Shown: positions 10,258 through 18,920 of the stretch, in pieces | Layout of the letters: the number at the start of each line of letters is the position of its first letter | Position numbering within the stretch: position 1 is the stretch's first letter | Assembly: GCA_036804505.1 (NCBI GenBank) | Contig: DAIRSI010000003.1 | Location: 62,001-126,000 of the forward strand | DNA from: Phocaeicola_A sp036804505 | Lineage (GTDB): Bacteria; Bacteroidota; Bacteroidia; Bacteroidales; Bacteroidaceae | Reading direction: 5' to 3' | Length of the DNA stretch: 64,000 nucleotides | Translations under genes and position numbers: made by a program | Notes under the pieces: generated by a model | Databases searched by the model: none | What the model was told of the DNA's origin: nothing | What the model saw: the letters and a program-made list of their open reading frames with translations, nothing else

Positions 10258-13200
10258 ATACGTTTTCTTTTCTATATTTGTTGATAAAATCTTTGGGTGA
10301 AAGGCCATACAAGGTTTTGAACGCCGTTGAAAAATAAGTAACGTTGATAAAGCCTGTAGCCATGGCTACTTCGCTGATATTCTGTCCCTTTTCCTTCAAG
10401 AGGGAAGCCGCCTGTTGAAGACGGGTGTTGCGAATGAATTCACGTGTAGACTGTCCGGTCAGTTCTTTCAGCTTCCTGTATAGATGAACCCGGCTGATGC
10501 CTACGTTTGCAGCCATAGTCTCAATATCATAATCCGGATTGCTGATATTCTTGTTTATCTCTGTCAGAATCCTTTCCATGAGTTTCTCGTCAGGAGTCTT
10601 GATTTCTACTTTATTGACCATCTCTTTTTGAATGACTTCACCTTTCTTCGTGTTTTTCAAGGATTCCCGATTCCTGATTAAATTTCGGATAGTTTCCTTT
10701 ACAATCCGAATACTGAAAGGCTTGGTAAGATAACTGTCGGCTCCGACTTCGAGTCCTTCTATATTGTCTTCCTGGGTTGTCTTGGCTGTGAGCAAGATAA
10801 CCGGAACATGGCTGATAAGAATGTTCTGTTTGATTTTTCTGCAGAGAGTGATTCCATCCATTTCGGGCATCATGATATCGCTGATAACAAGGTCCGGAGT
10901 CTTTTTCAGTATGAATGATAGGGCTTCTTTTCCGTTTTCAGCTTCTATAATATGATAGTCATGTCCTAGTTCCTCATGCAGATAATTCTTGATTTCATCA
11001 TCATCTTCTACAATCATAACCCGGTATTTTGTTTTGGTCTTGATTGTATTTTCCTGAGTGTCGCCCTCTTCATCATTTTGGGGGGCCAGAGATTGTTCCT
11101 TGGTGACGGATTCTGTTGTCTGTTCTTCTGTTTCTGTAGACATCTCTTCCGGTCTGAGATGACCGTTTCCGAGAGGCAGTTGAACTATGAATCGGCATCC
11201 ATTTCCATCTTCTTCGTTTTCTACCCATATTTTTCCATGATGCAGTTCTACCAAAGATTTTGCCAAGTGTAGTCCGATTCCAGTACCCACTTTCATGTTC
11301 ATCTGGTTGTTACTTTGATAGAAACGTTCGAAAATCCGCTCCATCTCTTCGGGTTGAATGGTAATTCCATTGTCGGATACAATGATTTCATATTTTTGAC
11401 CCGTAACTTTAACCGTTATGTTTATCTTTCCCTTTTCCGGCGTATATTTGAATGCATTGGATAACAAGTTTAGGATAATTTTATCGAAATTCTCCGGATC
11501 AATCCAAGCATTCAGTGTATGCATTTCATGATTGAAGGTATATTGGATATTCTTTTTCTGCGCCTGACTCATGAAAATATCCGCATGACTCTGTATAAAA
11601 CTGATGATGTCTGTTTCTTTGAATTTCAGGACCATTTGTCCTTTATCGATTTTTCGTACATCCATCAGTTGGTTAACCAATGAAAGTATGCGTTGGGAGT
11701 TGCGGTCTATAGTTCTGTATAGCTTTTGACATACATTGTCTTTGTCTTTTTTCATCAACTCCTGAAGCGGACTGTATATCAGAGTCATCGGTGTTCTTAT
11801 TTCATGTGCTATATTAATAAAGAACTGAAGCTTGGCTTCATTTAATTCTTCAGCATGTTCCCGTTCCATCAATTCTTCTTTCATTCTCCGGCGATCTTCC
11901 AATTGTTTGATAATGAAATAAACGATGGTCACAATGATGGCAAGATAAATGAACTTGGCAATAAAAGAAAGATACCAGGGCGGTGAAACGATGATGGTGA
12001 TTTCCTTTTCGGGAGAATAGTTGTTGCCATCTTTGGCTTTCACTTTGAGATGATAAGTGCCTGGTTGCAATGTCAGAGGAACCCAGTTGGCTCCTGGTTG
12101 TGTTTCAATCCAGTTATTGCCGTCCAAATTATATATAAATGTGATTCTTTCCGGATTGTAAAGCTCCATGGCAGAAAGCTGGATGATAAATGAATTGTCT
12201 TTCGCTGCAACATGAAAGAGATTGGCTTCTGAAATCTCACCCTTGACAATATCGAAAGGACCTGATTTGTCACCTTGATGAATGTATTTGCCTTTGATTC
12301 GGAGTCCCACGATTTTTATTTGCAGTCTTTTTTTGTTTAACGAAATCTCATCGGGTGCGAAATAAGTAATTCCGTTGAGACCGGCAAATATCATGTTGCC
12401 CGATTTGTCTCGGATGGAAGCTTTCTTGCTGAATTCATTACTTTGCAATCCGTCATACGAGAAGAAATTGGTGAAAACATTCTTTTTTATATTATAGTAG
12501 GAGAGTCCGTGGTTGGTACTGATCCATAAATTTCCTTTTTTGTCTTCTTGAATGCCGCATATCATTTCACTTGGCAGTCCGTTATTGATACCCCAGAATG
12601 TAATTGCCCCATTCTTCGGATTCAGACGGAATAAACCTTCGGTCGTACCTATCCATATAAACCCCTTTGAATTCTCAAAGATGGTGAGAATGATATGATC
12701 GGACAATATTCTTCTTTTGTGAAATGTCGAAATGAAACTCTTGGATTTTAAATCCAGACATCCTAATCCGGAATACGATCCAATGTACAGTTTGTTGTCA
12801 TGCGAAAAGCAAAGACAGGAGATCCAAAGACTTGGAACAACGTTACCATGGTTTTTCGAAGTGACAACTTCATTTGAGTAATATGTCATTTTCTTTTCTT
12901 TCAGATTCCAGCACGCAAGACCGCTGCCCATTGTTGCTATCCAAAGATTCTTATTCCCGTCTTCACACATATCCACTACATTGTTAATGTATGAGGTTTG
13001 GTTAAAGTCGCAATTTCCTGTTTGAATATTTAACTTGGCAAGATTTTTGAAAAAAGAGCCTATCCACATATCTTTGTTGGAATCTTGGAATATGCATGTC
13101 ACAGTCTTTGGTACATTCATTCCTTTATCGGGACAAAAATGCGCTTTGAACTTGTGATTCTTATCTAAGGCATAGATGCCTTCTTCATTGACACCTAGCC

Positions 13201-14284
13201 ACAAAATACCTTCCGAATCTTTGCATAGACACGATACATTACTTGACCCGATATAGTTGTTCATGATGGATTTGTTGCCGATGTAACCGAAATTTAGGCC
13301 TTCATTAGGCAAAACCACGACGCCCTTTTGGTATAAAGCTATCCAAAGGTTACCATTGTTGTCCTTTATCAAGGAATTGATTTGAGATTTGGAAAAGTCG
13401 AAAGTGTTGAATTGGTAATTACTATTGCTGATGGTCCGAGTTACGGGATCGAATATCTTCATTCCGCATCCACGCGTTCCCAACAGTATTTTTTGTGAAT
13501 TGTCCAAGTTCATTGACTGGATAGGAATATTTTCCGAATGCGGTATCTCTTCGAAGCAATCTTTTGCAGCATTATAGTCGAACATTCCCCTGTTGAGACT
13601 GCCGATGTAAATCCTATTATGACTGTCAATGCAAAGGGTCGTCAAATCCAGAACTCCTTTGATTTGCTTGAATTCATAATGCTTTATTCTCTTGTCAGGA
13701 GATATTCGGAATACACCTCCGCCTTCTGTCCCTATCCATAGATTTTGCTTCAAGTCTTCGGCGACAGCTGTAATGTATTCCACAGGCAATCGGAATGTGG
13801 GGTTATAATAAGCTTTCTTTGCACCTTTTCTTAACAGAAAGATACCATAGCCTGAGGTCCCGATGACGATATCTCCGTTTTTCCTTTCTATGATACTGAA
13901 TATGCGTGCATCATTCAATTCTCGGTTTTCGCGGACGAGCGGAACATTTTCAAACTTATCCGTAACATAATCATATCTTTGCACTCCATTGGTGTATCCT
14001 ATGAACAGATCACCTCGTCGGTTGGCATATATATGAGTAACGTTGTTGTTTTTGATAGAAAAAGGATCATCTTTCTTGTGCTTGTAGACAAGGAATTTAT
14101 TACCGTCATAGAAGTTTAGTCCGTCTTCGGTACCTATCCAAATATAGCCCTTGGTATCTTGAAATACCTGGTTTACAAAACTGCTCGATAAGTCTCTGTC
14201 TCCTGTGAAAAGCTTTTCCGAATGAGCGGATAAACCTATACTATAACAGGTCAATGTAATAATGAAAGAGAGAAATCTTTTCAT
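10256..14284 (-). CDS. Hybrid two-component system sensor/regulator (HTCS)
   Basis: One 1342-residue chain holds a complete signalling pathway. In order: signal peptide (MKRFLSFIITLTCYSIGLSA); repeated two-component propeller units of the form GYIWIGTEDGL forming a periplasmic double beta-propeller (about 25-690); a Y_Y_Y domain (about 700-775); one membrane helix (about 785-805, LSFIAKFIYLAIIVTIVYF); a HisKA domain with the phospho-accepting H827 in INIAHEIRTP; a HATPase domain; a receiver domain with phospho-acceptor D1136 in DLVISDIMMPEMDG; and a C-terminal AraC-type double HTH (about 1240-1342). Proteins of this family bind an oligosaccharide in the periplasm and activate their own polysaccharide locus. 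The neighbouring SusC, GH9 and GH3 genes are the expected targets. Confidence 0.96.
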   Translation of the reverse strand: MKRFLSFIITLTCYSIGLSAHSEKLFTGDRDLSSSFVNQVFQDTKGYIWIGTEDGLNFYDGNKFLVYKHKKDDPFSIKNNNVTHIYANRRGDLFIGYTNGVQRYDYVTDKFENVPLVRENRELNDARIFSIIERKNGDIVIGTSGYGIFLLRKGAKKAYYNPTFRLPVEYITAVAEDLKQNLWIGTEGGGVFRISPDKRIKHYEFKQIKGVLDLTTLCIDSHNRIYIGSLNRGMFDYNAAKDCFEEIPHSENIPIQSMNLDNSQKILLGTRGCGMKIFDPVTRTISNSNYQFNTFDFSKSQINSLIKDNNGNLWIALYQKGVVVLPNEGLNFGYIGNKSIMNNYIGSSNVSCLCKDSEGILWLGVNEEGIYALDKNHKFKAHFCPDKGMNVPKTVTCIFQDSNKDMWIGSFFKNLAKLNIQTGNCDFNQTSYINNVVDMCEDGNKNLWIATMGSGLACWNLKEKKMTYYSNEVVTSKNHGNVVPSLWISCLCFSHDNKLYIGSYSGLGCLDLKSKSFISTFHKRRILSDHIILTIFENSKGFIWIGTTEGLFRLNPKNGAITFWGINNGLPSEMICGIQEDKKGNLWISTNHGLSYYNIKKNVFTNFFSYDGLQSNEFSKKASIRDKSGNMIFAGLNGITYFAPDEISLNKKRLQIKIVGLRIKGKYIHQGDKSGPFDIVKGEISEANLFHVAAKDNSFIIQLSAMELYNPERITFIYNLDGNNWIETQPGANWVPLTLQPGTYHLKVKAKDGNNYSPEKEITIIVSPPWYLSFIAKFIYLAIIVTIVYFIIKQLEDRRRMKEELMEREHAEELNEAKLQFFINIAHEIRTPMTLIYSPLQELMKKDKDNVCQKLYRTIDRNSQRILSLVNQLMDVRKIDKGQMVLKFKETDIISFIQSHADIFMSQAQKKNIQYTFNHEMHTLNAWIDPENFDKIILNLLSNAFKYTPEKGKINITVKVTGQKYEIIVSDNGITIQPEEMERIFERFYQSNNQMNMKVGTGIGLHLAKSLVELHHGKIWVENEEDGNGCRFIVQLPLGNGHLRPEEMSTETEEQTTESVTKEQSLAPQNDEEGDTQENTIKTKTKYRVMIVEDDDEIKNYLHEELGHDYHIIEAENGKEALSFILKKTPDLVISDIMMPEMDGITLCRKIKQNILISHVPVILLTAKTTQEDNIEGLEVGADSYLTKPFSIRIVKETIRNLIRNRESLKNTKKGEVIQKEMVNKVEIKTPDEKLMERILTEINKNISNPDYDIETMAANVGISRVHLYRKLKELTGQSTREFIRNTRLQQAASLLKEKGQNISEVAMATGFINVTYFSTAFKTLYGLSPKDFINKYRKENV

Positions 14285-14317
14285 GGCGTGAGATATAAGG
14301 TTTATTGTGTATTGGAG

Positions 14318-14359
14318 AAACGGTCTGCCCGCCTTTATTATGGACGGGCAGTCCCGTTT
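14318..14359 (-). terminator. Inverted repeat between GH3 and the HTCS gene
   Basis: AAACGG and CTGCCCG pair with CGGGCAG and CCGTTT around an AT-rich loop. The hairpin lies just after the GH3 stop on the minus strand. The T tract after it is short, so it may attenuate read-through into the regulator rather than stop transcription fully. Confidence 0.55.
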
Positions 14360-14383
14360 TATAGTAGAAAGAAACTTTTTGCT

Positions 14384-16975
14384 TTATTGCAAGGTCACTT
14401 TCAGCGTTTTTAAGTCTTTTGCATCGGAACTTGTTCCGTACATCAGTTCATAGTCACCCGGTACTACTCTCATAGTATTGGTCGTTGTGTCGAAACATTC
14501 GAATGTGCTTGGTGTAAGAGGAATATTCACATTGACGCTTTTTCCCGATTTTATATCTATGCGCTTGAATGCTCTAAGTGTCTTTATCGGGCCTTCTGAA
14601 TCTCCAACTTTGTGCATATACACCTGAATGACTTCGGCTCCATCCCGTTTACCTGTGTTAGTAACAGGAATGGTCAGATTCATTTCTTCTCCGGCTTTCA
14701 TCTCTGTCTTGTCGGCTTGTGCTGTACCCACTTCGAACGTTGTGTAACTCAATCCGAAACCAAACGGGAACAGAGGAGAGTCATTGAAATATCTGTATGT
14801 ACGTCTTTTCATGGAATAATTCTCAAAGTCGGGTAATTGTGAAGTACTCTTATAGAAAGTCACCGGAAGTTTTCCTGCAGGATTATAGTCGCCAAAGAGA
14901 ACGTCGGCAACGGCTGTTCCGCCATTTTCGCCCGGATACCATGCTTGGAGGATTGCATCGCAACTTTCCGTTTCAGGTTCGAAAGCAATTGCAGAACCGG
15001 AGCAATTTACAAAAATCACCTTTTTCCCTGCCGCTTTTAATGCTTTCAGACAATTTCGCTGCACGGCCGGAAGTTCTATGTCCGTACGGTCACCACCTTT
15101 GAATCCCGGATAAGAGATTGGCATCTCCTCGCCTTCAAGTCTGGATGAGAGTCCGCCAACAAAGATCACCACATCAGCATTTTTAACTTTCGCAATCAGT
15201 TCATCGTATTTAATAGGACTTTCTGAACCGAAATTCATTTTAAGTCCTGCCGGATATTTTCCGTCATGCGTATATTTCAGTTCTATTTTATACTCTTTTC
15301 CTTTCTCAAAGTTATAAGGTACCCGTGAGGCCAGACTAGACCACCAATGATTGTTTTTATAGACAGAAGTCCCGTTGATAAACAATTCTGCCATACCCAT
15401 TACTTCCAAACGGAACACTTTCTCTCCACTTTCGGTCGGTTTATAAACAGTCTCATATATTGCCGAAAAATTATCTATGCTGACATTGGGCGCGAAAGTG
15501 TATTGTCCCATGGTTGTTACATTGACAGGCTCGTTTATCTGTAGATGAGTGACTTCTTTGCCTTCAAATTTTGCATTGTTCCAGAAGGTAGCCTTGAAGC
15601 CTTTTTGTCCGTCAACATTACACTGGCTGAAAAGCGGTGTGATAATTTTATCTTCCACCCAATCACAAGCTTTATCGAATATCACTTTGCCTTTACCGGC
15701 CTTTGCTTCGATTCCTTTCAGAATGGTTACTGTGCTGACAGGAGTTCCGTTGTAATTACCCCACAGGATTCTTTCTTCATTGGCATTGGGACCGATTACA
15801 GCAATTTTCTTCATTGATTTGTTCAATGGAAGAATACTGTTTTTGTTCATTAAAAGGGTCATGACCTGTTGTGCAGTCTCGAGAGCCAGTTTCTGGTGTT
15901 CTTTGCTGTTCAGACTTGATGCAGGGATTTTGGTCCATGGAACCAAAGCATCATCATCCATTTCGCCTAAATCAAAGCGTCCGGTCATTAATCTTACAAC
16001 GCTTTCATCAATTTTCTTTTCCGAAACCAACCCTTTGGCTACAGCTTCAGGCAGTTTCAAGTAGGAGTAGCCTGCACATTCCACGTCTGTTCCGGCCAGT
16101 GCTCCTTTGGCGGCAGCATGAGTGGCATCTGAGGAATACTTATGACTATTCCAAAAATCATTTACGGCACCACAGTCAGATACGACCAGGTATTTGAATC
16201 CCCATTCATTGCGCAATATCTGCTGGAGCAGACGGTTATTTCCGCAGCAAGGTTCATCGTCCAGACGCTGATAGGCGCACATCACTTCGCGAACATCGGC
16301 TTTCTGAACCAAATCCTTAAAGGCTGGAAGATAAGTCTCCCACAAATCCCGGGGTTCCACATTGTTCAGATTAGCCGTGTGGCGACTCCATTCCGGACCC
16401 GAATGAACTGCGAAATGCTTGGCACATGCCAATAATTTCTTGTATTTTGAACTTTCAGGACCTTGTAAACCTTTCACGACAGAAATACCCATGCAGGAAG
16501 TAAGATATGGGTCTTCACCGTAAGTCTCCTGTCCGCGTCCCCATCTCGGATCACGGAAAATATTAACGTTGGGAGTCCAGACGGAGAGCCCAGCAAATCG
16601 TTTGTTATCTTTTCCTTGTGCCTTGTTCATGTTGTAATGGGCACGTGTTTCGTCAGAAACGGCGTTGAACACGTTATAAATCAAACCATCATTAAAGGTG
16701 GCTGCCATGCCGATAGGTTCTGGGAAAACGGTGACTCCTGTCTGGTTGGCAAATCCATGAAGCGCTTCGCTCCACCAGTGGAATTCCTTTATACCGAGTC
16801 TGGGAATAGCTTCTGATTCGTCACACATCAGAATGGCCTTTTCTTTTAAAGTAAGTCTTGAAACTAAATCCTTGGCCCGTTGTTCCGAGGTCAGATTCGG
16901 ATTTTGATAGGGCAGTGTTTGTGCCCAACTTGAAACTGCCCAAAGGCAGCACATTGCTAGCATTGTTTTTCTCAT
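14384..16975 (-). CDS. Secreted GH3 beta-glycosidase with PA14 insert (beta-glucosidase/beta-xylosidase type)
   Basis: An 863-residue enzyme from the ATG at 16975, where a signal peptide begins (MRKTMLAMCCLWAVSSWAQT). The longer in-frame start at 17044 lies upstream of the promoter and is rejected. The N-terminal (beta/alpha)8 domain carries WTPNVNIFRDPRWGRGQE and the nucleophile D267 in VVSDCGAV. The C-terminal alpha/beta sandwich is interrupted by a PA14 domain (about 440-590), and a fibronectin-III-like domain ends the chain. GH3 enzymes trim single sugars from non-reducing ends, so it plausibly finishes products of the GH9 enzymes. It shares a divergent promoter region with the ECF sigma gene and carries an operator-like dyad also seen upstream of SusC. 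Confidence 0.92.
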   Translation of the reverse strand: MRKTMLAMCCLWAVSSWAQTLPYQNPNLTSEQRAKDLVSRLTLKEKAILMCDESEAIPRLGIKEFHWWSEALHGFANQTGVTVFPEPIGMAATFNDGLIYNVFNAVSDETRAHYNMNKAQGKDNKRFAGLSVWTPNVNIFRDPRWGRGQETYGEDPYLTSCMGISVVKGLQGPESSKYKKLLACAKHFAVHSGPEWSRHTANLNNVEPRDLWETYLPAFKDLVQKADVREVMCAYQRLDDEPCCGNNRLLQQILRNEWGFKYLVVSDCGAVNDFWNSHKYSSDATHAAAKGALAGTDVECAGYSYLKLPEAVAKGLVSEKKIDESVVRLMTGRFDLGEMDDDALVPWTKIPASSLNSKEHQKLALETAQQVMTLLMNKNSILPLNKSMKKIAVIGPNANEERILWGNYNGTPVSTVTILKGIEAKAGKGKVIFDKACDWVEDKIITPLFSQCNVDGQKGFKATFWNNAKFEGKEVTHLQINEPVNVTTMGQYTFAPNVSIDNFSAIYETVYKPTESGEKVFRLEVMGMAELFINGTSVYKNNHWWSSLASRVPYNFEKGKEYKIELKYTHDGKYPAGLKMNFGSESPIKYDELIAKVKNADVVIFVGGLSSRLEGEEMPISYPGFKGGDRTDIELPAVQRNCLKALKAAGKKVIFVNCSGSAIAFEPETESCDAILQAWYPGENGGTAVADVLFGDYNPAGKLPVTFYKSTSQLPDFENYSMKRRTYRYFNDSPLFPFGFGLSYTTFEVGTAQADKTEMKAGEEMNLTIPVTNTGKRDGAEVIQVYMHKVGDSEGPIKTLRAFKRIDIKSGKSVNVNIPLTPSTFECFDTTTNTMRVVPGDYELMYGTSSDAKDLKTLKVTLQ

Positions 16976-17013
16976 ATTGAAAAAGGTATATTTATTTTGA
17001 TAATTCAAGTGTA

Positions 17014-17045
17014 CAAATTTATTCTTTTTACTTTGGGCAAACAAT
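17014..17045 (-). promoter_or_regulatory. Promoter of the GH3 gene
   Basis: On the minus strand, TAAATTTG (17021-17014) is the -7 box and ATTG (17045-17042) the -33 box, with the standard 20-bp gap. The start point would lie near 17007, giving a leader of about 30 nt for the ATG at 16975. This decides the start codon of the GH3 gene. Confidence 0.62.
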
Positions 17046-17051
17046 CAATTT

Positions 17052-17079
17052 TGTAACAAAAGTATTCGTCTATGTTACA
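17052..17079. promoter_or_regulatory. TGTAACA/TGTTACA dyad, candidate operator
   Basis: TGTAACA (17052-17058) and TGTTACA (17073-17079) form a perfect inverted repeat, centred 21 bp apart, in the divergent region between GH3 and the sigma factor. The proximal half-site begins 31 bp beyond the GH3 -7 box, the same distance as the matching half-site at the SusC promoter. Confidence 0.5.
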
Positions 17080-17094
17080 TTTTCTACGAAAACG

Positions 17095-17126
17095 TTTCCT
17101 TGCTTGTCTTTTAATTTCTATTTTTG
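17095..17126 (+). promoter_or_regulatory. Promoter of the ECF sigma factor gene
   Basis: TATTTTTG at 17119-17126 is a consensus -7 box. TTTC at 17095-17098 stands 20 bp upstream in the -33 position. The leader would be about 17 nt. Confidence 0.55.
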
Positions 17127-17149
17127 CATAATTATAAACCTAAATAATT

Positions 17150-17758
17150 ATGAACAGCACACTCCATCAGAGTGAACCTGAATTGATTCGTGAACTGAAA
17201 AAAGGGTCCATGCGGGCGTTCGATGCTATCTATTCGATGTATTTTAAACGATTGTATGCCTATTGTTTTCAGTTTACAAAATCTGGGGAAGATGCCGAGG
17301 AAATTGTGCAGGATGTTTTCCTTCGTCTTTGGAATGTCAGGGAATCTATCCGACAAGAAGAAACATTACGGTCACTCTTGTTTATCATGTCCAAGCATTA
17401 TCTTATAAATGCCTACCATGATAATATCAATTCTCCTATATTCGAGGACTATGTGGACTATCAGGAAAAACTGTCAGTAAATGGCAGCGCCCAGAATCAT
17501 TTGGAATATGAAGATTTTCTTGGTCAGGTGAAACAAGCTTTGAAGCAATTGCCTAAAACACAACAGGCTGTGATTGAGTTATCACGTCTGAAGGACATGT
17601 CTACTAGTGAAATTGCTGAGAAGCTCTCTTTAAGCGAACAAACCGTGAAGAATCAATTGACTTTAGGATTGAAAACACTTCGTTCCCTGTTAGGATTTGC
17701 TTTCTTCGTTTTGTTATTCTCTGTTAAATACCTTATTTCTCGGTATTTTATTTCGTAA
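17150..17758 (+). CDS. ECF-type RNA polymerase sigma factor
   Basis: A 202-residue sigma-70 family protein. Region 2 (about 12-80) includes the helix AFDAIYSMYFKRLYAYCFQF and the motif DAEEIVQDVFLRLW. Region 4 (about 125-180) ends in the HTH MSTSEIAEKLSLSEQTVKNQ. Length and layout are typical of Bacteroidota ECF sigma factors that control a SusC/SusD locus. It is followed by a FecR anti-sigma gene and an STN-bearing SusC, which completes the usual trans-envelope relay: transporter senses glycan, anti-sigma releases sigma, sigma drives the susCD operon. A hydrophobic C-terminal tail (LGFAFFVLLFSVKYLISRYF) is unusual for a sigma factor and might tether it to the membrane. Confidence 0.95.
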   Translation: MNSTLHQSEPELIRELKKGSMRAFDAIYSMYFKRLYAYCFQFTKSGEDAEEIVQDVFLRLWNVRESIRQEETLRSLLFIMSKHYLINAYHDNINSPIFEDYVDYQEKLSVNGSAQNHLEYEDFLGQVKQALKQLPKTQQAVIELSRLKDMSTSEIAEKLSLSEQTVKNQLTLGLKTLRSLLGFAFFVLLFSVKYLISRYFIS

Positions 17759-17785
17759 TCATTGTCATTATATAAAAGGTAAAAT

Positions 17786-18760
17786 ATGAAAGAATTATTA
17801 GAAAAATATATATCAGGCAAGCTCACACATCAGGATTTGGAGACTTTGCGGACACAGGATCAAGCTTCTGCTGATGCTGAATTGGGGGAATTCATGAAAA
17901 ATAAATGGATGAATGAAGATATTGATACCTCCCGTGTTTCGGATGGTTTACAGGATAAAGTGAGAATGAATTTGAATCGTCAGCTCAACCCTGTGCGTAA
18001 CAAGATTCCTTTATACGTGAAAGTGTTGGGGTGGGCAGCAGCCATTCTTTTGCCTGTACTCTTTATTTCCACTTTGCATTTTTATCATGAAAGCAATAAT
18101 TTGATGTCAGACGAAATGGTAGTTACTACCGGAGAAGGAGAGAAAGCAACTATTTCGTTACCCGATGGAACTAAAGTGACTTTGAATTCCGAATCGCGAT
18201 TGGGTTATATACCCAAAACATTCAATAGAGAAACGCGTCAAATTAACTTTTCCGGTGAAGGCTATTTTGTAGTTGCAAAAAATAAAGAGTGTCCTTTTAT
18301 GATAGGAGCAAGAGGATTGAATGTAAAAGTATTGGGAACAACATTTGATTTATTGGTTCGTGAAAAAGAGGAAACGGCACAATTGGCTTTGGAAGAAGGA
18401 AAAGTATGGTTCGGATCTTTAGTTAGTGGAAAATCAGTCATACTTCTCCCTAATCAGAAACTGATGATGGATCAAAATACCGGGAAGATTACTGTATTCA
18501 AGGAATCTGTTGAAAACGTATCTACATGGCGGAGGAATGAAATTATATTCAGAAATGTTTCATTGCAGACTGTGTTAAAAAGAATAGAGAAAACATACAA
18601 TGTGCGGATAAGTATTAAAGGTCGGGAAGATTCTACTGATCTGTTTACAGGAACCTTGGCTACCAACGATATCAATGGGGTGTTGGAAGTCTTGGAGAAA
18701 TCCTATCATATGAAAGCAATTATGAAAGGTAAGGACATCTCCATCATTCAGACAAGGTAA
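17786..18760 (+). CDS. FecR-family anti-sigma factor
   Basis: A 324-residue protein with an N-terminal cytoplasmic segment that would bind the sigma factor (about 1-70), one membrane helix (about 75-98, VLGWAAAILLPVLFISTLHF), the FecR domain in the periplasm (about 110-210, with EGEKATISLPDGTKVTLNSE) and a C-terminal DUF4974-like domain (about 250-324), which normally contacts the STN domain of the cognate SusC. It starts 28 bp after the sigma gene and is co-transcribed with it; a terminator separates it from susC. It inactivates the sigma factor until the transporter signals substrate. Confidence 0.95.
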   Translation: MKELLEKYISGKLTHQDLETLRTQDQASADAELGEFMKNKWMNEDIDTSRVSDGLQDKVRMNLNRQLNPVRNKIPLYVKVLGWAAAILLPVLFISTLHFYHESNNLMSDEMVVTTGEGEKATISLPDGTKVTLNSESRLGYIPKTFNRETRQINFSGEGYFVVAKNKECPFMIGARGLNVKVLGTTFDLLVREKEETAQLALEEGKVWFGSLVSGKSVILLPNQKLMMDQNTGKITVFKESVENVSTWRRNEIIFRNVSLQTVLKRIEKTYNVRISIKGREDSTDLFTGTLATNDINGVLEVLEKSYHMKAIMKGKDISIIQTR

Positions 18761-18785
18761 GAATGATTGTGCATAAAGGAATACA

Positions 18786-18821
18786 GCCGTTTTTTCATTT
18801 AGTTGGGGAAACGGCTTTTTT
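18786..18821 (+). terminator. Rho-independent terminator after fecR
   Basis: GCCGTTT (18786-18792) pairs with AAACGGC (18809-18815) and is followed by six T. It isolates the sigma/anti-sigma transcript from the susC operon, so the operon must have its own promoter. Confidence 0.85.
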
Positions 18822-18920
18822 AATATACATTTATGCTTTATAACATAAATAAAAATCGGTACTATTCTTTTAGAGAAGGTGTCTATACAGACAAATCGCC
18901 TCACCAAGGGTCGGTAAAAA

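Noticed and set aside
16976..17044. Upstream extension of the GH3 gene to ATG 17044
   Set aside because: The promoter boxes (17014-17045) lie inside this extension, and the signal peptide begins at 16975.
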